A stretch of DNA of 64,000 bases from Polyporus tsugae. Lineage: Eukaryota; Basidiomycota; Agaricomycetes; Polyporales; Polyporaceae. The position numbers and the translations under genes are program-made. The notes beneath the pieces were generated by a model. It was not told the origin of the DNA, did not search any database, and worked only from the letters and a program-made list of their open reading frames with translations. Below are positions 54,887-64,000 of this stretch, one piece after another; positions within the stretch are counted from its first letter, which is position 1; each line of letters starts with the position of its first letter. The stretch lies in contig JAHRBS010000013.1 of the NCBI GenBank assembly GCA_024305745.1, positions 1,612,001 through 1,676,000 of the forward strand, read 5' to 3'.

Positions 54887-55635
54887 CTTGAACGAGTGTG
54901 GAAAGAGTTAAGACCTGGGGGAGTGAGGCGGGCGTGGCGTGGCAGGTAAGGGTCAAGGGGGCGAGAGAGAGACGACTAACGGGAAAAGTATGTCAATCGG
55001 TGTCAAGTGTTCAAGTTCAGCTGCCAAAGGACATCCCGTGAGATACGAACGGAGGGAGATATAAGACCGCTGAGCGGGTTGAGGAACACATCTATCATTG
55101 ATGTTCTTGCTTCGCAGAGTAATGATGAACAGAGAGAATGTACGGCCAACGTAACTTGCCCCTCGGACGGCGATTCGTGGGACCTGGTGATGGGTATGGC
55201 CGATAGAAGTTTGTTGCACGGGACGGAGAACCGCTGAAAAGCTATTGCACGGCGCAACACGGGGACACGAGTCGCTGACGCCGCTTTCCAAACTCCGGGT
55301 CGGTTTGATACATGGAGGTACACAGCAAGTGCCTTCGAGCCAGTACGCCGTCATATCAAACCTTGGAAGTTCCCGGATGACGCAGCCCTCAGCCTGCGAG
55401 CTTCCAAGTGGGAAGGCTACAGTCAAGCGCTGGCAGAACGCTATGCAGATGACTTCAACGTTGATTAAGTTCTCGTGCATCCAAAGAAATGGATCAGGTT
55501 ACTACATTGTGCTAACAAGGTCTACTCACTGTGGACTCTGGTATGTGTCTCACTTAGTCCACATAGCGGCGCGCAGCTGGTACCTGCGTAATCGCCGCAG
55601 AGGAGACGGAGCGCGGAATCGCTGTCCGAACTTTG
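54887..55635. other. Intergenic
   Basis: Promoter side of arrestin-like 2 and the 3' flank of the CoA-transferase gene. No gene recognised. Confidence 0.4.
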
Positions 55636-57473
55636 TTAGATGATCTTGTTCGCCTTGAGTTCCGCTATCTCTTCGCTTCGGTAGCCCAACTCGGTGAGCA
55701 CCTAAATCGAGGGTCAATCAACCCCAGTTAGTGAGACGGAGCGGCCAAGCTCACCTCAGTTGTATGCTGCGATAGGTAAGGAGGGGCCCTCGCAATCGGC
55801 ATCCGCTTCCCATTGTAAGTGACTGCTGGGGAGACCAGCTTAACTCTGCCCGCGCGTGGGTGCTACAGGAAACAGGAAATCAGATATCTGCGCACGGGAA
55901 ACTAGATGTGGTCCCTACCTACCTCCACCTCAGTGATCATCTGACGTGCGGTCACTTGCGGGTGGGCGAAGGTTTGTTCGATGTTGTTGATTGGGCCGAA
56001 CGGCACGCTGGATGGGGATGGATGAGTGCTGCGCTGGAGAATTGGGTCCAGAAGTTTGCGTGACGCACCCCAAGCCTGTGAGCTTTTCGATCCAGAAATC
56101 GCGCCCCTCCTTCTGTAATGTCTCCGTGATAAGAGTAACAAGCTCTTGCCTATTGGCAACTCGGGCTTGGTTGCTGCTAAACTTTGGATCCGCCGGCAGA
56201 TCAGGTCGCCCAAGGATAATCTCGGCAAAGTGTCCAAACTGACCAAGTATTAGAGTTCAGCCAGCGGCTCATTCCGAGAAAAAGCTGTACGGCATCCTGG
56301 GCACTAACCTGTTTGTCGTTCCCTGCACCGATCATGATAAATCCATCCTTGCATGGGAAGACTTGGTACGGAACTATCGAAGGATGTGCCGTGCCGTGCC
56401 TACTGCCCTCTTGTCCGGCGATGAGGTAGTTTGATGCGATGTTGGCTAAACCGGCAAGCTGCCATTTGCGTCCGCATAAACGGAAGTCTCTAAACACAAC
56501 ATAACGAACGACACGAACGTACCTGAGACTCAAACAGATTACAGTCGATCCAGACACCATGCCCTGTCTTTGCTCTTGACAATAATCCGGCCATGATCGC
56601 CCCGTGAGCGTATAGGCCGGTGGCGATATCTGTTGCGGCTACGCCGACCTTGCATGGCGGCCCATCCGGCTCACCGGTGCTGATCGAGTAGAGTTCAGGC
56701 GACATGAAACATGGAGCCGTGCCAGGGACTCACATGTGCATTAGACCGGCCTCAGCCTCAACAATGACATCGTATCCGGCAGCCTTGCGATATGGCCCTG
56801 TCTGACCGTATCCTGACGCACGGAACCCTGAAAATGATGCACAATGCTGGACGCGACGTGGTGTACGTACCTGTAATACTGGCATATACGAGCCTCGGGT
56901 TTAACTTCCTGCAGTCCTCCCAGCCCAATCCCATTGATGCGAGTTTTCCAGACACATAGTTCTCTACGAGGACATCGGCCTGCTCAACAAGCTTGCGCAT
57001 GATGGCTAGACCTTCCGGCTGCTTGATGTTGACCGTGATCGACCGCTTGTTCCGGTTGACCGCGAGGAAGTAGGCAGACTCGGGGGGCAGGTGCGACGCC
57101 TCGTTGGGTGCGGTCTCCGACAGCGGCGCTGCAGGCGGGTACCAGGATCCTCAGAGGGTACGATCGTCAGCTACGAAGGACTTGAGAAGAGGGTCCCAAC
57201 GCCTAACCCGACGGGCTCACTTGTGTCATCGCCTCGAGAAACTTCCTCGACCTTCACCACGTCTGCTCCCAGGTCTGCGAGAAGCATGGTTGCCGTAGGA
57301 CCGGCGAGAACCCTGGTCAGGTCCAGGACCTTGATGCCTTGGAGTGGGGGTGTGATACCTTGCAACGGCTGGGCATGGTCGACGTTGAGCAAACGGTTGT
57401 GAATCAACTGGTTACTGCGCGCGATTCTAGACAGGAGAGGTAGGTTCGCGCGCCTGAGGAGAGCAGAAGCCAT
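55636..57473 (-). CDS. Family III CoA-transferase (CaiB/SUGCT-like), mitochondrial (spliced)
   Basis: Starts [20 protein letters not shown] followed by NQLIHNR, a likely mitochondrial targeting peptide. [20 protein letters not shown] with [20 protein letters not shown] is the family opening. [93 protein letters not shown] (contains the family's catalytic-Asp loop), [34 protein letters not shown] and [20 protein letters not shown] follow. It ends [15 protein letters not shown] at 55636-55638. The closest characterised relative by motif order is succinate-hydroxymethylglutarate CoA-transferase. These enzymes move CoA between carboxylic acids; the acid pair here is inferred only. At least eight introns, including one joining LTGLG to VPFGP. 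Confidence 0.88.
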
Positions 57474-58123
57474 GGTTGCCTGAGGACGAGCAACAGCGGT
57501 TGCGATGGGCGCATAGACATAGTATTTTCTCCACGGGAGTGTTTTGAACCTGGCCCGGGGGGTGCGTCGGGGCGAGCAGAACGAAGGGATCTTTCGGGGC
57601 CGATGAGGGCCGATGGTCCGAAGGAAGCGCTTCCAATAACGAAGACCTCTTACATAAGGCTGCGGGTCGGGCCAATGACCGCCTGGCGTTTGACGACTCG
57701 GACGACTCATCACATCTGCTTTACTTGTATGCCTCCGCTGGAACCATCTGTCCCATCATATGTTGGAGTGTTTATCTTGGTGTGCTTCTTGCTCGCCCTC
57801 CCCAGCCTTATTCATAATTTCATATATGTAACTGCACCTTAGGATGACCACTTGGCGACTACTTACTAAGTAATGAACCTGGGGCTACTTCCAAACGGCA
57901 TCCCCTTCAATGTTTCTCGTTCGAAAAGCGACCCTCATGAGGTCTATCGTCTTCCTGATTACTTAGATCCAGCAGATAAATCCTCGCGGTGCGGCCCGGT
58001 GGCGGGTGCCAACGTCGGCCCACAGGGAGACGAACAGCATTGCCTGCCATGGCGCTCCCGGAGTTAGCAACGGTACCACTGGTGCCGCGCCCTGTCTACT
58101 TACACTAGATTCCGCGTCGGCAG
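57474..58123. other. Intergenic
   Basis: Promoter region of the CoA-transferase and the upstream edge of the GH79 relic. No confident coding sequence. Confidence 0.4.
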
Positions 58124-58602
58124 ATGCGACCCATTTCCCTGAACCGCTCGACCATCGACGGCTCCCTGCTCGACCCGCTCGCGTCCCCGCACATCCAGCC
58201 GGGCTTCTACGGCGGGCTCGTCATCAACACTTTTGTCGGCAGCACGGGCTTATCGACGCTCGTCGAGCTCGACGTCGGCGACGCAAACGTCTCGGGCTAC
58301 GCCGCGTTCGTCAACCTCCACGCGTGGCTCATCAGCAGTACGGGCGACCGTCCGTCAGTGCATACTGTATCGACCTCGGCTTCGCAAGCGTAGACGCCTT
58401 CGATGGCCGCCGTGCCAGCCTGAAGAGGCTCGTGATCGGTCATGCGGACGACACGGAAGGCTTGACCTGGGCCGTCCAGAGCTATGAAAACGGTCAGGCG
58501 TCGCCGGAGGGTAGGCTTGTGACAGAACAGGTGGACCCGAGCGAGGGCTTCGATATCCGCTCGACGGAGGCTGTCCCAGTACTCGAGTTTACGACACTGT
58601 AG
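58124..58602 (+). pseudogene. C-terminal relic of a GH79-like glycosidase
   Basis: Reads HIQPGFYGGLVINTFVGSTG, LVELDVGDANVSGYAAFVNL and HAWLISSTGDRPSVH, then after a frame change LGFASVDAFDGRRASLKRLV, IGHADDTEGLTWAVQSYENG and GFDIRSTEAVPVLEF. The strand pattern (AALF..., YAAFxNLHAWLxSSTG..RPSV, VKRLxxxHADDTxGLTWxxQSYE) is that of the C-terminal beta-sandwich of fungal GH79 (beta-glucuronidase family) proteins. The catalytic barrel that should precede it is absent. The change of frame near 58360-58375 is not framed by splice sites. It is probably the remains of a deleted gene. Confidence 0.6.
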
Positions 58603-59033
58603 AGGCCTCGTTTGTTCGTAAGTAACGCAGTGGTGTTGTACCATAGAATATACTATCAACATCGCATTAACAACCTTCTGCTGCTGTCTGTTGTCCTTTT
58701 AACTGTTCTCAGGTTTCAGTGGTACGATGGGTACCTAGCGCTACTTAAATTTGGCTAGGTGACTGCAGCGGTATAGTGCTAACTGCATTTTGCAAGGACC
58801 CTCCGGCATTATTCTTGAACTCTTCATTAAGTATTGTGGTAACTAATCATGAAAGTCATTAAGTTCGTAAATGGTCGTGAGGTCGTGGGGGATAATGGAA
58901 AGTTCAACGAAACCCGGGGATATACTGCCAATAACAATACACTGAATTGCATGGAAAGCATGAAGGAAGAGGTAATAGAATAGTCCTCCTGGGGGGATGA
59001 CGGGAAACGAGAATGTATGGCACGTGAGTCTGA
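58603..59033. other. Convergent intergenic region
   Basis: Between the GH79 relic (+) and the stop of the DUF2235 gene (-). Fairly AT-rich; nothing recognised. Confidence 0.5.
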
Positions 59034-61295
59034 TCAGTCGACATACGTCTCCGTTCCTGCAGTCCACTGCGCACGAGGCGTGTACTTGAGGTCCGCATCT
59101 TCCATCCGCTCCTTGACGGTGACATGGAACTTCGGCTTCTCCGGGAGGTCCCGACCCCGTCCAAGATGCACCCTGGCAATCGCAATGACAAGTGATCGTC
59201 AACCGAACCGCGACCATCGACGAGAGTCAGAACGAACGAAGACGCAACGACGTACCACCACTTCGTCTGAGTCTTCCCATTCGCATCTCTGACCGTGTGC
59301 GTCAGAGGGATGATCTCGAGGAGCCACCACGTCGGGTTAATCTTCAGCTGGTCATAAATCGGCTGCAGCGCGTCGACGTCAACGTTCAGCAGGTCTCCTC
59401 CGCTGCCCTCGGTAGGGCCGGTGGGTGCTTGCGGCCCTGGGTCCTGGGTCTTGTTCGGGTTCGAAGTCGAGGGGTCGAGTTGCCCGGGCAGGTTGGTATC
59501 TTCAATGGTCCTTGTCTTGACCTCTGGAAAAAGTACAATAATATTGTGAGGAGATGGATGAGTGGCCATGCTGTTGGGGAGATCTATACCTTCGTCCTTC
59601 AAGTGGAAGATAGACTCGGGGATGTTGGCGCGCTGAACAGCGGCCGGGTCAAACTCGATGCCGACCGTCGCCAGGACGACCTCGCGGACCATCCAACAGA
59701 GTGTGATTTCTGAGAGGCTGAGCTTCGTCGTGTCGCTCACAGAACCTCCGCCAACGTCTGCGAAGGTTGCACCCATGAGGACGCGATCTGAGCCTGTCGG
59801 AAAATGGTCTTACCGGTGTGGCACCCCACAAACCAGACTTCGAGGACGTCCGTCCCTCCACCAATCCTGTCGCCCAGGCCGGAGGACACGCTTGACGAGG
59901 ATTCTGCATGGTCCGAAGGTGCGGATTCCCCGATCTTCACCGCCACAGCAGCCTCGAGGTCGATTTCTGTGGCCTGTTGAGCGTTGGATGGTGGCACGGA
60001 CGCGCGATTCTTGCGGTGTTTCGCCGGCCACCGTCCAAGGAAGGACCTCAAACAACGTGTACTTGTATTTGGGCGTTTGGACGACTTCTCTTTGGCGCTG
60101 TGTGATCGTAGGCTGACAGGTATCTTGGTGTTATCACTGGACTTATTGCCAGAGCTACTGTCTGCGTCGCCCCAGTGGTAAAGATTTGGCTGGAACCTGA
60201 CACGATGCTAGGAAGCGGTGTCAGAACACCCTATTTATTGGCTTTCTTGAAAAGCCATATACCTCGTCCAGAGACAGAGCATGCCTGAAGGTCTTGATGG
60301 TCGTGTTCGCGGCGGTAAACGGAAGGGTTCGGCCCATGATCACGCCGACACTAGCGACTGTCTCCCTGAGTTAGTAGCTAATCAGTCAGTCTTCTTTTTG
60401 GGCATAGAGTGTAGCGCTTCGACACACCAGACGCCGACAAATTCGATCTGTACGTCTCTGCAGAACGTCTGTTTGAACCCAGCAGCAAGAGCGACATTAT
60501 TGGCGTCGGTGCTCTTGTAAAGCTTGTACGCAAACGGGATTTGTTCTGGATTGTCTCTGGGCAGAAGCCCGATCTAAATGGCAAACTCCCATTTTAGCCC
60601 CCGCAAACGTACCCCTTGAACAGAAGCAGGGAGCTACTTACCTTGTGCAGCATCCCCGCCAATGCCCGCGCGGTGTATGCGCCCCGCGAGAAGCCTACGA
60701 ATGCGGAATTGATAAGTGGTCTAGGCACGCGGATGGAATGCCGAGCGCTGGGGAAGACGCACCAAATATACAAATCTTGTCCCCGCAGACGTAGTTTTCC
60801 ATGAGGAACTGATAACCCCCACGAACGTGCGCATCGAGATACCTAAGAACCTTGATCAATAGCAGTCACTCGAGTCCGCGTTCGCTGAGCTTACGAACCA
60901 TGCGAAAGCCTCGTCCAGTATCTTCGCGCACCACTGGAAGATGGGCGACACAACACCAGGGTTGAAGTAAGTGCCTATGCCTGGCTGTAGAGATTGTTAG
61001 CAACGACAGGGATGGCTGCTGCAAGGATAATTGTGGGGTGGCATCCGAACCTGATAGTAACACAGCTGCTGGTCGGATTCATCGTCCTTCTTGAGCAGTG
61101 AGTAAAATTTGACAACATTGGTGTTCTGAGGAGCGGAAGATGAGTACCCCAGAGGCGGAGTGCGAAGAGATCCTCAGGCTTCCTTACGTCACCGTCGTAC
61201 TGGTTTGCAGTCCCGTCAAAGCAGAGAATGAGGGTCCGTGGCATGCGTTGCTGGCTCCCCGCTGTGTCCTTGCGTACTTGGCTGGGGTGGGACAT
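59034..61295 (-). CDS. DUF2235 alpha/beta-hydrolase (Tle1-phospholipase-like), spliced
   Basis: Starts MSHPSQVRKDTAGSQQRMPR (61295; a Met at 61244 is possible), then TLILCFDGTANQYDGD, the first strand and oxyanion segment. Short exons follow: NTNVVKFYSLLKKDDESDQQ with LCYYQ, GIGTYFNPGVVSPIFQWCAK, YLDAHVRGGYQFLMENYVCG with DKICIFGFSRGAYTARALAG (GxSxG nucleophile elbow, GFSRG), EQIPFAYKLYKS and DVQIEFVGVWCVEALYAQKE. A low-complexity insert (SNAQQATEIDLEAAVAVKIG) comes before DVLEVWFVGCHTD, which carries the late His/Asp region, and GGGSVSDTTKLSLSEITLCW. The end is FHVTVKERMEDADLKYTPRA and TETYVD, TGA at 59034-59036. The domain is shared with bacterial type VI phospholipase effectors and is common in fungi, where its role is unknown. 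Confidence 0.85.
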
Positions 61296-62006
61296 GATGA
61301 GGAGGCGCGAGCCGCAAGGGGGCGAGGACGAGAACATCAAGAGGATGGGGAAGCTGCGCAGGGTTGAGGGGAGCTATAAGGATAAGAAGCAGAGAAGAGG
61401 AGCACTTAAATTATAAGGGCGCGATGCATGTCCGTCAGCCTCCCGGGGCGTGCGCCTATGACCAGGAAACGCGGGTCATCTTCCAATGCAGTTTAGGAAC
61501 CGAACTGGAGCCGGAGTGGGGAAGTGCGTCGGCCTGGGAATGAGAAGAGGCTGTCAGTAGACATGGATGTGAGCGACATACATGTATATGAACTATTCTC
61601 GCACCCGCTCCGTGAGTGTAAAAGCCATGAGTGCAACCGGTCCTAGGCTGCGACCTGCTGCGACACGTTTGAGTGGGCCGGAGAGCGGGGTGACCATGAT
61701 GAATGAGCAGTGTCTGAGCATGCTGCATGCTGGTCTCCGCCAAGTTGCTGGCCGTGGTATGCCACTTGTCAGAAGTAGCCAGGAAGAAGCTAGATCATGC
61801 TCATGTCCTATGATCTTGATAGAAATGAGCCTGCACCGATGCTCGGGACGTTATGTATATACTTAGCGGATGCGTCTCTACTTCTTGTGTCATGAGGGTT
61901 GGCGGCCGATCATGAGTTAAGGCTCTCAACGCCGGCCTCGGTACATTTACGGCATGCGCAAGATAGATGTAGCTAACCTACAGCAATAAAACGCCACTGT
62001 GTTTAA
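61296..62006. other. Intergenic
   Basis: Promoter of the DUF2235 gene and the upstream flank of the tRNA. No coding feature recognised. Confidence 0.45.
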
Positions 62007-62092
62007 GCCTTCTTAGCTCAGTGGTAGAGCGCGCCACTCGTATCAAGTTGTGCGATATGGTGAGGTCGGTTGTTCAATCCAGCCAGGAGGCA
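62007..62092 (+). tRNA. trnT-CGU: tRNA-Thr (anticodon CGU) with a 14-nt intron
   Basis: The acceptor GCCTTCT pairs with AGGAGGC. The D-arm is GCTC...GAGC, the anticodon stem CGCCA/TGGTG, and the T-arm GGTTG-TTCAATC-CAGCC. The anticodon loop is 21 bases. Removing 62043-62056 (TCAAGTTGTGCGAT), placed after position 37 as in other eukaryotic nuclear tRNAs, leaves the loop CTCGTAA with anticodon CGU (62039-62041). An internal A box (TAGCTCAGTGGTAGAGC) and B box (GGTTGTTCAATCC) are present. A T-run at 62111-62117 fits RNA polymerase III termination. Confidence 0.9.
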
Positions 62093-62110
62093 CCTAACCG
62101 GTTAGGTAAC

Positions 62111-62117
62111 TGTTTTT
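62111..62117 (+). terminator. RNA polymerase III T-run
   Basis: A run of five T about 20 bases after the tRNA end, followed by more T-rich sequence. Confidence 0.6.
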
Positions 62118-62324
62118 ATCCTTTTGTACATAACGACCACACTTGATATGGTTTTTATTCTGGTCATCAAACCATGGATTCCACTGACACCGGGATGGGC
62201 TGATTAAACGGGCGAACGAGAAGTATTACGGTGGCTGTCTGTTCAGTCATCACCGTGTCTTAGAATTTAGTACGTTATACACACATCAACATGTCACAGC
62301 TCCAAACATACAGTCCTGCACACA

Positions 62325-64000
62325 TCACCGATGCAGCTTCCACATACCGTCTTTGACCGTCACCAAACCCTCCCTCCGAGCCGCCTCCATGAATTCCGCC
62401 AGTTGCTCGATCGTACGGTCGTAACCATTCGCAAATTTGAGCATACCCTGTATGCGCTGTAGGCTTAGCGCACCAAGGTTCGTAAGCATGCCTTCGATGA
62501 ACTAACAAGAAAATAGAATCAGTTACCCATCCTGCACAATTCGAAGCAGAGAAATTGGTGTTACATACCTTCCAGTACACCTTCATCTGTTCGGCTTGCT
62601 GCTGCTGGGCGGTTAGTATTGCCGGCACGTCCTCGATGACTAGGGCCCATCTCGTCAGACGATCAACGATTGCGCGGCAAGTTAGAAATGCGTACCCTGT
62701 CTGGAAACAGTCTTCGTGCCAGCAGGCCCATCCTCCGCGACCTCGAGCAGCTTGTAATGGGTCACGTCCTCCTCCTTAAGCACGCCGAGATCTGCCCATG
62801 TCATCAGCGCTTTCAGAACCGCTGCCTTATCGACCTTTATCTCCGCCGCTAGCGCAGTGACGTCCCATGTGTCTATAATACTGTCAATTTCCCATCCTCG
62901 AGAGGCTTGGCGATGATACAAGCCGCACCTTTGGTGGAGAAGAGCTCAATGACGGCAGCTTCGAGGGGAGGGACCTCCACGTTGACTGTACGGTCTTGCA
63001 GCTCGATCTCGAGGGAGATCGTTCCGAGGTATGGAAGCCAATGCAGTTTCTTGTCCGGCTTGAACGTATGGAATTCTCCGGAGTACGCGTCCTGGATCCT
63101 AGTGTCCATCTACATGAGTCCATTACGACCTCGTACAAACCAATGTAAAGAACGTACTCCTTGAACTGTCCCGGCATGTTGAAGCTGCCGGTTTGCAACG
63201 GGGGCCAGAAATGGCGAGACACGATTGTCGGATGCAGAGTCATCTATGTTGACCAGTTAGCTAGATGTAGGGTTTAGAGGACGGTAGACGCACCGGCTTC
63301 TTCTGCTGGACATGCTGATCGATACGCCTCGAGTCCGTCATGTCGCGCAGCATGACCTCGCACACCTGCAGCGCCGCCTCTCCGAAACGAATCTTTAGGA
63401 TTTCGATATTCCTCCTCTATAGGTTACCTATCAACCGCCGAGTCCCTGGTCCGAATGCATGACGACGCACCTCCCGTTCGTAGTTGCCATCCGTGACAGC
63501 TAGAAGACGTTGGGCAAGGAGAACCTGCAGCTCCTTGACGAAGAGATCCTTAGAGTCATATATACTGACAAGAGTGCTTATGACGTCTGTCGGCTTGTTT
63601 GTGCGGAAATCTGTTCAAGAATTTTAATGCCAATTGAGCCGCTGCCGAGTAAAGCCCACGCGAGATTGGACATACCTGGGCCAGCATCGATGGGCTCTGG
63701 CTCCCAGTTAGGATCAACAAAATCGTCGGCCTGCCTCTGTTGTAAAGGCTGAATGGGCTCGTTCTCGTCTACCAGTGAGTCGCCGCTCTCCCCATCCCCT
63801 ACAAGACTTGCGACAATGCAGCGGATAGTGTCTGGACGTTCTCTCAGGTACTTTCGGATGGGGTCGGCTACCTTGTACAGCAACACGCCTGGCGGGTCTA
63901 TCATGCGTAGACATCGAATGATAGAAACATATTGGGTAAGGATGTCCTTGGTGTCAGCACCTGGGTGCAGAAGACGCTTCTTGTTTCTGAGATGCATGAA
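62325..64000 (-). CDS. apc2: Anaphase-promoting complex subunit 2 (cullin), 3' part (spliced, runs off the window)
   Basis: The 5' end lies beyond 64000. The visible part begins FMHLRNKKRLLHPGADTKDI with LTQYVSIIRCLRMIDPPG, LLYKVADPIRKYLRERPDTI and DPNWEPEPIDAGP. SIYDSKDLFVKELQVLLAQR, NIEILKIRFGEAALQVCEVM with LRDMTDSRRIDQHV, LHPTIVSRHFWPPLQTGSFN and FKPDKKLHWLPYLGTISLEI follow. These are the cullin-homology region (4-helix and alpha/beta parts). The C-terminal winged-helix reads WDVTALAAEIKVDKAAVLKA, LVIEDVPAILTAQQQQAEQM and NLGALSLQRIQGMLKFANGY, ending EGLVTVKDGMWKLHR at TGA 62325-62327. APC2 binds the RING subunit APC11 and forms the catalytic core of the APC/C ubiquitin ligase that drives mitotic exit. 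At least seven introns are seen. Confidence 0.92.

Noticed and set aside
55991..56242. Plus-strand frame over the CoA-transferase
   Set aside because: Antisense shadow of the exons carrying the [11 protein letters not shown] and [14 protein letters not shown] blocks.

Overview
The window looks like nuclear DNA of a mushroom-forming basidiomycete (Agaricomycetes). Genes are dense, lie on both strands, and are split by many short GT-AG introns of roughly 50-70 bases. Several families seen here are typical of or expanded in these fungi: a DUF6534 membrane protein, a second multi-pass membrane family, two FunK1-type kinases, a GH30 beta-1,6-glucanase and fungal arrestin-like proteins. There is no operon logic. 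Exon structures were read by eye from frames and splice motifs, so internal boundaries are approximate even where the outer ends look firm.

Layout. 0-6 kb: a DUF6534 gene (-), a 2.3-kb element with ~200-bp terminal inverted repeats (TIRs), and a broken F-box/LRR-like gene abutting it. 6-20 kb: an acyltransferase (-), a small unknown gene (-), a DCAF5-like WD40 protein (+), a gelsolin/severin (-), a membrane-anchored aldo/keto reductase (+), a multi-pass membrane protein (-), and a decayed paralogue of the acyltransferase (+). 20-27 kb: an SDR (+), heme oxygenase (-), a triple-CCCH zinc-finger protein (-), and poorly readable sequence. 28-37 kb: a 65-bp MITE with an 8-bp target-site duplication, a decayed adrenodoxin reductase (+), a GPI-anchored six-hairpin glycosidase (+), a damaged AT-hook gene (-), and a PA-TM-RING ubiquitin ligase (-). 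37-39 kb is mostly featureless. 39-45 kb: two tandem FunK1 kinases (+), the first broken. 46-55 kb: a secreted GH30 glucanase (-) and two tandem arrestin-like genes (-). 55-64 kb: a mitochondrial CoA-transferase (-), a GH79 C-terminal relic (+), a DUF2235 hydrolase (-), an intron-containing tRNA-Thr(CGU) (+), and the 3' part of APC2 (-).

Functionally this is a mixed housekeeping and accessory stretch: ubiquitin-related genes (WD40 DCAF, RING ligase, APC2, F-box relic, arrestins), cell-wall and polysaccharide enzymes (GH30, six-hairpin, GH79 relic), and redox genes. The most distinctive feature is the number of decaying genes: F-box, acyltransferase copy, adrenodoxin reductase, AT-hook, FunK1 copy and GH79. 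The other is a TIR transposon family present as a 2.3-kb copy and as a 65-bp miniature whose sequence can be derived from the TIR tip. I did not see a convincing wholly new multi-gene system.
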